Shown here piece after piece: positions 1-5,964 of a DNA stretch of 12,302 nucleotides; the first letter of the stretch is position 1; every line of letters starts with the position of its first letter. Position numbers and translations under genes: made by a program. The DNA lies in NCBI GenBank assembly GCA_946482615.1, contig CAMLSF010000113.1:1-12302 (forward strand), read 5' to 3'. This DNA comes from an uncultured Chromatiaceae bacterium. GTDB taxonomy: Bacteria; Pseudomonadota; Gammaproteobacteria; Enterobacterales; Alteromonadaceae. A model generated the notes under the pieces. That model did not search any database and was not told where the DNA came from. It saw nothing but the letters and a program-made list of their open reading frames with translations.

Positions 1-99
1 TTGATAGACGGTTGATTTTTGTGCTGTTTCCGTCTTGTTGCACGCATGCTTTATAGTTAATATCGAAGCTTCTTTGATACTGACTATAAGGACATAACC

Positions 100-366
100 A
101 TGTTAAAACCTTTGTTAATTACTCTTTTTACTACGGCTTTATTGTCTGGCTGTGCCAGCACTCCAACTGCAAAAGCGGAAAAAGCGAAAACGGATCAAGT
201 AATAGCTGCTGCCGAGAAATCCGGTATGGTTTGTACACGCGAAAAGAAATTAGGCTCCAACAAACCTATCCGCACTTGCCGCACTAAAGAGCAAATCGCT
301 TTGGAACGTGAGACTGCCCAGCGTGAAATAGGGCAACGAGAAATGCGTTCATCCCGTTCATTTTAA
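100..366 (+). CDS. Small predicted lipoprotein with a two-cysteine motif
   Basis: An 88-residue protein of unknown function. Residues 1-17 form a lipoprotein signal peptide ending in the lipobox LLSGC, so Cys18 would be lipidated. The residue after it is Ala, which by the Lol sorting rule suggests the outer membrane, facing the periplasm. The mature part is hydrophilic: a Lys/Ala-rich stretch (about 24-40), then a segment with Cys45 and Cys60 around a Gly-Ser pair (TREKKLGSNKPIRTC), and an Arg/Glu-rich tail. A C...GS...R.C.T pattern recurs in small secreted proteins of proteobacteria as I recall them, and the two cysteines could form a disulfide. The ATG at 100 is preceded by AAGGA at 88-92, a good ribosome binding site. 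The gene sits 65 bases before tesB on the same strand, but nothing links the functions. The reading frame is secure; the role is unknown. Confidence 0.8.
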   Translation: MLKPLLITLFTTALLSGCASTPTAKAEKAKTDQVIAAAEKSGMVCTREKKLGSNKPIRTCRTKEQIALERETAQREIGQREMRSSRSF

Positions 367-431
367 GGTTGGTTTTTTCCGCTCCAGTGTACGAGAATAC
401 CAATCTGTCTGTTGATTAAAGGAATAGGGTG

Positions 432-1301
432 ATGAGCCAGGTTCTGCATGATTTATTGGTATTATTAAAACTGGAGACTATCGAACAGGGCTTATACAGA
501 GGTCAAAGCCAGGATCTGGGTTTTAAAGCCGTGTTTGGTGGTCAGGTGATGGGGCAGGCGTTATCCGCCTGCAAAGAAACAGTAGAAGCCGACCGTAAGG
601 TGCATTCGTTCCACTCCTACTTTTTACGTCCTGGTGATGCCAGTAAACCTATAGTGTACGAGGTGGAAAATATCCGCGACGGTAAAAGCTTCAGCACCAG
701 ACGGGTCAGTGCTATCCAGTTTGGTAAACCTATTTTTTATATGACAGCTTCTTTTCAGGCGGAAGAACAGGGTTTTGAACATCAGGAACTGATGCCAAAA
801 GTGCCTGGCCCTGAAGAGCTGGTGTCCGATTTAGAGTTTTACCGTGAGCATGCTCACCTGATCCCTGAATCTTTACGCAGTAAGTTTATCTGTGAAAAAC
901 CAATTGAAATGCGGCCTGTGGCTTTTCATAACCCTTTTAACCCACAAGTCAGTCAGGCCAAACGTTATGTCTGGTTTAAAGCCAATGGTCTGATGCCGGA
1001 CGATTTGCGGGTGCATAAGTACTTACTGGCTTATGCGTCGGACTTTAATTTCCTGCCGACCGCTTTGCAGCCCCATGGCAAGTCTTTTATGGCGCCTAAT
1101 ATGCAGGTGGCGACTATAGATCATGCGATGTGGTTTCATCATGATTTCCGGTTTGACGACTGGTTGCTTTATGCAGTGGACAGCCCAAGTGCATCCGGTG
1201 CCCGTGGTCTGGTGCGTGGTCAGTTCTTTAACCGGGATGGTGTGTTAGTGGCCTCGACTATGCAGGAAGGGGTGATCCGCAGTTATGATAAAGCCCGTTG
1301 A
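432..1301 (+). CDS. tesB: Acyl-CoA thioesterase II
   Basis: Hydrolyses acyl-CoA esters, mainly medium and long chain, to free fatty acid and CoA in the cytoplasm. The protein is a tandem double hotdog fold of 289 residues, against about 286 in E. coli TesB, and aligns along its whole length (for example [53 protein letters not shown]). The catalytic trio known from E. coli, Asp204, Thr228 and Gln278, is present at the same numbers in [16 protein letters not shown] and TMQEGV. A GTG at 429 directly precedes the ATG at 432. I choose the ATG because the protein then begins MSQ as in E. coli, and AAAGGA at 418-423 is 8 bases before it. A weak promoter could lie in 369-398, but I do not call one. 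Transcription ends at the hairpin just downstream. Confidence 0.97.
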   Translation: MSQVLHDLLVLLKLETIEQGLYRGQSQDLGFKAVFGGQVMGQALSACKETVEADRKVHSFHSYFLRPGDASKPIVYEVENIRDGKSFSTRRVSAIQFGKPIFYMTASFQAEEQGFEHQELMPKVPGPEELVSDLEFYREHAHLIPESLRSKFICEKPIEMRPVAFHNPFNPQVSQAKRYVWFKANGLMPDDLRVHKYLLAYASDFNFLPTALQPHGKSFMAPNMQVATIDHAMWFHHDFRFDDWLLYAVDSPSASGARGLVRGQFFNRDGVLVASTMQEGVIRSYDKAR

Positions 1302-1318
1302 TCGTCCTGCTGTGCAAT

Positions 1319-1346
1319 AAAAAAACCACCGCAAGGTGGTTTTTTT
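1319..1346. terminator. Bidirectional rho-independent terminator between tesB and plsB
   Basis: A perfect 12-bp stem (1319-1330 with 1335-1346) closes on a four-base GCAA loop, a GNRA-type tetraloop. The stem has a CCACC/GGTGG core flanked by seven A on the left and seven T on the right. Each strand therefore reads as a GC-rich hairpin followed by a T run. It lies 17 bases after the tesB stop and 15 bases beyond the plsB stop, so it can serve both convergent genes. Confidence 0.93.
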
Positions 1347-1361
1347 ATTGGGCTTATCAGC

Positions 1362-3797
1362 TTATTTTTTGTTCACTATGCTAAGCACAGTTTGCAATAC
1401 ATCTGCTCTTAATAAGCCGTTTACTGTTTGTTGCAGCGGTAACAAAATAGCTGTGGCTTCCAGCTCATTTTGTTCGTTGGTATGACAATAACCTGCTTCA
1501 CGCAAAGCATTGATTAAAGTCGCAAACAGCTGTTTATCGAGGTATTCAGGTGAACTGATACCATGCAAAGTGCTTAACCGCTGCGCCAGTTCATGGCTTT
1601 GTTGCTCTAAGTCAGCACGGGTCAACGGACTGTGTAGTTGCAGCAAATTCAGCACCACGGCATAACGCTGTAATACATCCTGAGCGTTAAAAGCCAGCAG
1701 CTCCAGCATAAAATGTCCAGCCTGTTGTACCGGGACTGCCTGTAATTGCTGGCCAACTGCTTCGATTAACTGGTGTTGTTGCAACTGTTCCAGTACCTGC
1801 TCTATGTAGCTGTTGACGTTATCCAGCTGCAAAAACAACTCGTGTTGTAATAAGGGCTGCACCAGCTGACAAATATTCACCAACTGTACTTTAGTTAAGC
1901 CCGGATGCTGCAACAACGCTGTCGCCAAAATAGCCGGCAACATAAATAAATGGCAGACGTTATTGCGGTAGTAACTTAATAAAATCGCGTTTTCAGGCGT
2001 CAGCTGAATAATCTGGCCAAAGCTGTCTTGTGACACTGCCACTTTCTTCAGGCGAATCGCATGGTCAATCCACTGGCTGACCGAACCTTCAGGTAAAGTC
2101 ACCCCGGAATGATAAGGCGCATAGTGTTGTAAGTTGCGGTAAAACTCCAGCTGGGTTGTCAGTTCCTGCCGTGTCAGCGAGTGTTGGCGTGTGGCCAGCA
2201 AACAGGTGGCAATCAGGTTAATGCTGTTTAGCGCCGCTGCCTGATTAATCCGCTGCATGATTTCTGTTGCCAGTGTGGCGACTGCCGGGTTCAGCCAGGC
2301 AGGTTTTTGGCTATCTGCAGTCTCTATCGAAGCCCGCCAGTCAGGAGCTTGCTGGTTTAAAAAAGCATTCAGTGAAATAGGCTGGCCGAAGTTTACGTAC
2401 CCATAACCATAATCCCGCAGTTTACGTGCCGCACTGAACACGCCACCAATGGATTCTTTTTTCTTGCTGGAGCCTTTGAGTTCCGTCAGGTAGGTGTTGA
2501 CCTCCATCACGTGCTCATAGCCTAAGTAAACAGGGACTAAACTGATCGGTCTGTCTATGCCACGTAATACTGCCTGCACTGTCATCGCCAGCATACCGGT
2601 TTTGGGCTGCAATAAGCGGCCTGTGCGGCTGCGGCCTCCTTCGGAGTAGTACTTTACCGGATAACCTTTGCTGAACAGCTGGCTTAAGTATTCACGAAAT
2701 ACCGCTGAATAGAGCTTTTCACCGCTGAAGCTACGGCGGATAAAAAAGGCGCCACCACGGCGGAAAAAATTACCGACAGGCCAAAAATTCAGGTTAATAC
2801 CTGCGGCTATATGAGGTGGAGCCAGGCCCTGATGATAAATAACGTAACTTAACAGCAGATAGTCCATGTGACTGCGGTGGCAGGGCACATAAACAATTTC
2901 GTGGCCTTTTTGCACTAAATCCGTCAGTACCTGACCATTAGTAATTTTTAAGCCTGAGTAGAGCTTTTTCCACAACCAGCCGAGGAAACGATCGCCCACT
3001 CTTAAGGTGGATTCGCGGTAATCGGCCGCTATTTCTTCCAGCAGTTTTAAGGCTTCAGCACGAGCTTCTCTGATACTGATTTTTTTACTCTGAGCTTCTT
3101 CTTCAATGGCTTTTTTTAATGCATCGGAAGCCAGCAAGGAGTTAAATAATGCAGCTCTGTCCGGTAATTTCGGACCTGTAGCAGCCAGACGTTGGCGATA
3201 GAAATGGAAACGCGCCACCCGTAACAACTTATGGGCCGTGTCTTCGTTGACTGTGGCATTTTCAATAATCTGCCGTACAGAAACAGCTTTACTGAAGCGC
3301 ACCAGGGTATGACGCCCTGAAATTAACACAATAAACAGCTTGGCCAGCCAGCTTGGGGATTCAGATTCGCCCAGCATAGACTTGACGCTGTCTTCTTTAC
3401 CCGGAGCCCGACCCCACAATACTGATACAGGGATCAGTTGAGCTGAAAAATTTGGATCCCGCTGATGCGCCTGTAATAAGGCTAAACCTTGTTGTAAGGC
3501 GTCAGTCGAGGCACGGCTGCCCCAAAGCACCCGGGGTTGTTCAAGGAAAATAGTACGGGATAAACTGGTATTGCCTAATTGCACCGGCGCCATGGGATCC
3601 GGTAAACCCAGCTTATGGCAGATACGGGCCAGCGTTGCTAAGTCGCTGGAGGAGGCAGTTCTGGTGATATAAAACACCGGCTGCCTGGGGTCCAGCGCCA
3701 GATTTTCTGCTACAGGCTCCGGCACTATCTTGCATCTGACCAAAGGTTGTAGTGGCCAATACAGCAGCTTGGCTAACCATGTCATTGGTTTTAACAT
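1362..3797 (-). CDS. plsB: Glycerol-3-phosphate 1-O-acyltransferase
   Basis: Inner-membrane-associated enzyme that adds the first acyl chain (from acyl-CoA or acyl-ACP) to the sn-1 position of glycerol-3-phosphate, starting phospholipid synthesis. With the ATG at 3797 it has 811 residues (E. coli about 807). The four acyltransferase motifs are intact: HRSHMD (His307/Asp312, catalytic), FIRRSF (352-357), EGGRSRTGR (386-394) and VPVYLGYE (421-428). The frame stays open upstream to an ATG at 3917, which would add 40 residues. I reject that start because it would run through the lexA promoter and operators to one base from the lexA start. The ATG at 3797 lines up exactly with E. coli Met1, counted back from the shared KLL..PL segment. 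The ribosome binding site is weak (CGGAT about 6 bases ahead). An ATG at 3785 is a second possibility. The gene converges on tesB and is divergent from lexA. Confidence 0.95.
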   Translation of the reverse strand: MLKPMTWLAKLLYWPLQPLVRCKIVPEPVAENLALDPRQPVFYITRTASSSDLATLARICHKLGLPDPMAPVQLGNTSLSRTIFLEQPRVLWGSRASTDALQQGLALLQAHQRDPNFSAQLIPVSVLWGRAPGKEDSVKSMLGESESPSWLAKLFIVLISGRHTLVRFSKAVSVRQIIENATVNEDTAHKLLRVARFHFYRQRLAATGPKLPDRAALFNSLLASDALKKAIEEEAQSKKISIREARAEALKLLEEIAADYRESTLRVGDRFLGWLWKKLYSGLKITNGQVLTDLVQKGHEIVYVPCHRSHMDYLLLSYVIYHQGLAPPHIAAGINLNFWPVGNFFRRGGAFFIRRSFSGEKLYSAVFREYLSQLFSKGYPVKYYSEGGRSRTGRLLQPKTGMLAMTVQAVLRGIDRPISLVPVYLGYEHVMEVNTYLTELKGSSKKKESIGGVFSAARKLRDYGYGYVNFGQPISLNAFLNQQAPDWRASIETADSQKPAWLNPAVATLATEIMQRINQAAALNSINLIATCLLATRQHSLTRQELTTQLEFYRNLQHYAPYHSGVTLPEGSVSQWIDHAIRLKKVAVSQDSFGQIIQLTPENAILLSYYRNNVCHLFMLPAILATALLQHPGLTKVQLVNICQLVQPLLQHELFLQLDNVNSYIEQVLEQLQQHQLIEAVGQQLQAVPVQQAGHFMLELLAFNAQDVLQRYAVVLNLLQLHSPLTRADLEQQSHELAQRLSTLHGISSPEYLDKQLFATLINALREAGYCHTNEQNELEATAILLPLQQTVNGLLRADVLQTVLSIVNKK

Positions 3798-3825
3798 ATC
3801 AAATCCGTACTTATAAACAGCCGTT

Positions 3826-3853
3826 AGAATAGCATGGAAGGTCTTACCAGCAA
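3826..3853 (-). promoter_or_regulatory. Candidate plsB promoter
   Basis: On the minus strand, TTGCTG (3853-3848) is followed after 16 bases by TATTCT (3831-3826). A TG sits one base upstream of the -10, giving an extended -10 element. It would start RNA about 20 bases before the preferred plsB ATG at 3797, which supports that start over the longer frame. The hexamers match the consensus only partly (3/6 and 4/6), so this is a suggestion. Confidence 0.3.
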
Positions 3854-3858
3854 AATGC

Positions 3859-3887
3859 TTGGCAGACTGTAAAAGGCTGTATATACT
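3859..3887 (+). promoter_or_regulatory. lexA promoter (sigma70 type)
   Basis: TTGGCA (3859-3864) and TATACT (3882-3887) are separated by 17 bases, with 5/6 matches to consensus in each hexamer. The -10 lies entirely inside the first LexA box, so LexA binding would block RNA polymerase directly, as expected for autorepression. RNA would start near 3893-3895, giving a leader of about 25 bases. Confidence 0.72.
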
Positions 3888-3892
3888 CACAG
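3877..3892. promoter_or_regulatory. LexA operator (SOS box) 1
   Basis: CTGTATATACTCACAG fits the gammaproteobacterial SOS box CTGT-N8-ACAG perfectly. As I recall it, this 16-base core is identical to the first operator of E. coli lexA. It covers the -10 element of the lexA promoter. It lies about 25 bp upstream of the candidate plsB -35, so it could also influence plsB, but that is speculation. Confidence 0.9.
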
Positions 3893-3898
3893 TATCCA

Positions 3899-3914
3899 CT
3901 GTATAGGTATTCAG
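3899..3914. promoter_or_regulatory. LexA operator (SOS box) 2, imperfect
   Basis: CTGTATAGGTATTCAG is CTGT-N8-TCAG, one base away from the full CTGT-N8-ACAG pattern. It lies 22 bp (about two helical turns) after box 1, similar to the 21-bp spacing of the two E. coli lexA operators. It falls just downstream of the expected RNA start and includes the only Shine-Dalgarno-like bases (AGG at 3905-3907) before the lexA ATG, so operator and ribosome binding site share the same DNA. Confidence 0.7.
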
Positions 3915-3918
3915 CATT

Positions 3919-4548
3919 ATGCGTCCATTAACACCACGACAAGCCGAAATTCTGCAACTGCTTAAAGATTATCAGGCCGCTTCAGGTATGCCGCCTACCC
4001 GTGCTGAAATTGCCACTCAGCTGGGTTTTAAATCAGCCAATGCCGCTGAAGAGCATTTAAAAGCGCTGGCAAAAAAAGGTTTTATCGAGATGATGCCGGG
4101 TACGTCCCGTGGTATCCGTCTGGTTGACGATGAAGCCGTCAATGATGTGGAAGAAGAAGAGCCGGGTTTGCCTCTGATTGGTAAAGTGGCTGCTGGTCAG
4201 CCTATTCTGGCCGCAGAACATATTCAGCAACGTTATCAGCTTGATGCCAGCTTGTTTAAACCTAATGCTGACTTTTTATTAAAAGTGCAGGGCATGAGTA
4301 TGAAAGACATAGGTATTCTGGACGGTGACTTACTGGCCGTGCATAAAACCACTGAAGCCCGGCAGGGCCAGATAGTGGTCGCCAGAGTAGAAGATGAGGT
4401 CACAGTAAAGCGTTTTCGTCGTGAAGGACAGATGGTTTACCTGCATCCGGAAAACGGCGATTTTGACGTGATTAAAGTGGACCTCAGTCAACAGCATTTT
4501 GCCATTGAAGGCCTTGCCGTTGGTGTGATCCGCACCAGTAGCTGGTAA
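3919..4548 (+). CDS. lexA: SOS response repressor LexA
   Basis: Represses SOS genes and its own gene by binding CTGT-N8-ACAG boxes; RecA on single-stranded DNA triggers its self-cleavage. Of 209 residues, about 1-70 form the winged helix-turn-helix DNA-binding domain ([11 protein letters not shown] and the recognition segment [16 protein letters not shown]). An acidic linker (70-83, about 7 residues longer than in E. coli) follows, then the S24-type peptidase domain. Cleavage site Ala92-Gly93, nucleophile Ser127 (GMSMKD) and general base Lys164 (VTVKRF) correspond to E. coli Ala84-Gly85, Ser119 and Lys156 with a constant offset of 8. The ATG at 3919 matches the E. coli N-terminus residue for residue. 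The ribosome binding site is weak. A promoter with two LexA boxes lies directly upstream, so autoregulation is very likely. No SOS partner gene follows; a terminator does. Confidence 0.98.
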   Translation: MRPLTPRQAEILQLLKDYQAASGMPPTRAEIATQLGFKSANAAEEHLKALAKKGFIEMMPGTSRGIRLVDDEAVNDVEEEEPGLPLIGKVAAGQPILAAEHIQQRYQLDASLFKPNADFLLKVQGMSMKDIGILDGDLLAVHKTTEARQGQIVVARVEDEVTVKRFRREGQMVYLHPENGDFDVIKVDLSQQHFAIEGLAVGVIRTSSW

Positions 4549-4584
4549 AAAAATCTACCTGACTCAATAGTTTGCTAATACATG

Positions 4585-4623
4585 AAGCACTGGTACGACC
4601 ATTTGGTTTTATCGGTGCTTTTT
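4585..4623 (+). terminator. Probable lexA terminator
   Basis: AAGCACTG (4585-4592) pairs with CGGTGCTT (4613-4620) with one G-T wobble. The 20-base loop contains a small ACC/GGT inner stem. Five T (4619-4623) follow the stem. It lies 36 bases past the lexA stop and separates lexA from the oxidase operon. The long loop makes it a moderate rather than strong call. Confidence 0.6.
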
Positions 4624-4652
4624 CATTTTGCGGGTTTACTTCTGTCTGTTCC

Positions 4653-4681
4653 TTGACTAATTGTTAGATGCAACTGATAAC
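4653..4681 (+). promoter_or_regulatory. Candidate promoter of the cox operon
   Basis: TTGACT (4653-4658, 5/6 match) and GATAAC (4676-4681, 4/6 match) are spaced by 17 bases. RNA would begin near 4688, leaving a leader of roughly 135 bases before the coxB GTG. A competing pair, TTGTTA (4661-4666) and AATAAA (4684-4689), uses nearly the same DNA. Some promoter is needed here because a terminator lies just upstream, but the exact hexamers are uncertain. Confidence 0.4.
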
Positions 4682-4701
4682 AAAATAAACACATCAGTGC
4701 A
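4669..4701. repeat. Inverted repeat A upstream of coxB
   Basis: The left arm (4669-4678) pairs with the right arm ATCAGTGCA (4693-4701): nine base pairs with one bulged A, around a 14-base A-rich centre. The left arm overlaps the candidate cox -10. No T run follows, so it is not a terminator. It may be an operator dyad or, if transcribed, an RNA hairpin. Confidence 0.55.
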
Positions 4702-4724
4702 CCGGTTTAAGCAAGTTAAATCGG
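4702..4724. repeat. Inverted repeat B upstream of coxB
   Basis: CCGGTTTAA (4702-4710) pairs with TTAAATCGG (4716-4724): nine continuous base pairs including one G-T wobble, with loop GCAAG. It starts on the base right after inverted repeat A ends. It has no T run, so termination is unlikely. It would lie in the coxB leader if RNA starts near 4688, or serve as a protein-binding dyad. Confidence 0.6.
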
Positions 4725-4752
4725 GACAATAATAAGAATGGCGATTGCGGAC

Positions 4753-4807
4753 CAAAGACGAAGTAGGGTGTGTGTCTTTTAATCTGCAATTTGCTTTGTG
4801 CAAAGAC
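4753..4807 (+). promoter_or_regulatory. Possible alternative leader pairings before coxB
   Basis: CAAAGAC occurs twice, at 4753-4759 and 4801-4807. Between them GTCTTT (4774-4779) is complementary to the AAAGAC of either copy. In the second pairing the stem would end directly beside the coxB ribosome binding site (4808-4814). A further short stem, TTTGC/GCAAA (4790-4794 with 4800-4804), overlaps it. Arms of five to six bases can occur by chance, so this is weak evidence for a regulatory leader. Confidence 0.25.
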
Positions 4808-4814
4808 AGAGGAG
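4808..4814 (+). promoter_or_regulatory. Ribosome binding site that fixes the coxB start
   Basis: AGAGGAG is a strong Shine-Dalgarno sequence seven bases before the GTG at 4822. An upstream in-frame GTG at 4798 has no such site and would place this sequence inside the coding region, so 4822 is the better start. Confidence 0.8.
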
Positions 4815-4821
4815 AAGTCAC

Positions 4822-5955
4822 GTGGCGAAAACCAGTTATCTGTGTTGGTCGCTGCTAACCTTTTTGCTTGCGTTTTCGACGCAGTCTGCAGAAATGCCTT
4901 TGAACATGACTCAAGGGGTTACAGAAATCAGCCAGCAGGTTTACCACCTGCATATGAAGATTTTTTACATTTGCTGTGCAATAGGGGTAGCGGTTTTTGG
5001 GGTGATGTTTTGGTCCATCATCCATCATCGTAAGTCGAAGGGCGTCGAGCCTGCGCAATTTCATGAGAGCACCAAAGTCGAACTGCTTTGGACTGCTTTA
5101 CCTGTGGTTATTCTTATTTTAATGGCGATACCCGCCACCCAAACCCTGATAGCAATGGAAGACACCTCCGAAGCTGATGTGACTATTCTGGTTACAGGCT
5201 CGCAATGGAAGTGGCACTACAAATACATGGACCACAAAGTGGAGTATTACTCTTTGTTGGCCACACCCCGTAAACAAATCGAAAACAAGCTGAAAAAAGG
5301 TGAAAACTACCTGTTGGAAGTCGACAGGCCTTTGGTGATCCCTACAGGCAAAAAAGTGCGCTTTTTAGTCACTTCAGATGATGTGATCCACTCCTGGTGG
5401 GTACCGGCTTTTGCGGTAAAAAAAGATGCCAACCCGGGTTTTATTAATGAAGCCTGGACCAAAGTGGATCATCCCGGCGTGTACAGAGGTCAGTGTGCTG
5501 AGCTGTGCGGTAAAGACCATGGTTTTATGCCTGTGGTGGTGATTGCCAAAGATCAGGCTGATTTTGATCAGTGGATAGCTCAGGAAGCCGCTACTCAGGC
5601 TGAGGCCAAAGCCGAAGAACAAAAACTGTTGTCGATGAATATGAGCAAAGAAGAGTTAATGGCCTTGGGTGAAAAAACCTATATGGGTTACTGCGCTGCG
5701 TGCCATCAACCCACAGGAATGGGCATTCCGGGTGTATTCCCAGCGCTCAAAGGCAGCAAAATGGCGCTGGAAGATTTACCAGCTCATATCGACATAGTGC
5801 TCAATGGCAAAACAGGCACAGCGATGCAGGCTTTTGGCAAACAACTGACCTTAAGCGAAATTGCGGCTGTAGTGACCTACGAGCGCAATGCCTGGGATAA
5901 CAATACTGGGGATGTGGTGCAAGCTGCAGACATCGCCAAAGCACAAAAACCATAG
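4822..5955 (+). CDS. coxB: Cytochrome c oxidase subunit II with fused cytochrome c domain
   Basis: Takes electrons from cytochrome c and passes them through the CuA centre to CoxA. The protein has 377 residues from the GTG start. A signal peptide (about 1-23, cut near STQSA) is followed by two membrane helices (about 45-67 and 86-109), then the periplasmic cupredoxin domain. The electron-entry aromatic patch QWKWHYKY is at 128-135. CuA ligands are His190, Cys225, Glu227 (backbone), Cys229, His233 and Met236. After an Ala/Glu-rich linker (about 250-275) comes a class I cytochrome c domain with heme motif CAACH (291-295) and likely axial Met335. The fusion makes this a caa3-like oxidase in layout. 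It is the first gene of coxB-coxA-ctaG-coxC, with 9 bases to coxA. It is also known as ctaC. Confidence 0.97.
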   Translation: MAKTSYLCWSLLTFLLAFSTQSAEMPLNMTQGVTEISQQVYHLHMKIFYICCAIGVAVFGVMFWSIIHHRKSKGVEPAQFHESTKVELLWTALPVVILILMAIPATQTLIAMEDTSEADVTILVTGSQWKWHYKYMDHKVEYYSLLATPRKQIENKLKKGENYLLEVDRPLVIPTGKKVRFLVTSDDVIHSWWVPAFAVKKDANPGFINEAWTKVDHPGVYRGQCAELCGKDHGFMPVVVIAKDQADFDQWIAQEAATQAEAKAEEQKLLSMNMSKEELMALGEKTYMGYCAACHQPTGMGIPGVFPALKGSKMALEDLPAHIDIVLNGKTGTAMQAFGKQLTLSEIAAVVTYERNAWDNNTGDVVQAADIAKAQKP

Positions 5956-5964
5956 GGGGCGCAG

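Noticed and set aside
27..55. Possible promoter for the small lipoprotein (TTTCCG and an extended TGC-TTTATA)
   Set aside because: Each hexamer matches the consensus at only about three positions, which is not enough to call it.
429..431. GTG start for tesB, one codon before the ATG
   Set aside because: The ATG at 432 gives the E. coli-like MSQ start and better spacing from AAAGGA.
4702..4724. Inverted repeat B as a terminator
   Set aside because: It is followed by GACAATAATAAG rather than a T run, and the lexA terminator is already placed upstream.
4798..4821. Upstream in-frame GTG start for coxB
   Set aside because: It has no ribosome binding site, adds a basic stretch before the signal peptide, and would bury the strong AGAGGAG site at 4808-4814 in the coding region.
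4770..5033. Plus-strand open frame overlapping the start of coxB
   Set aside because: It is out of frame with a clear coxB, and no ribosome binding site or family resemblance was seen.
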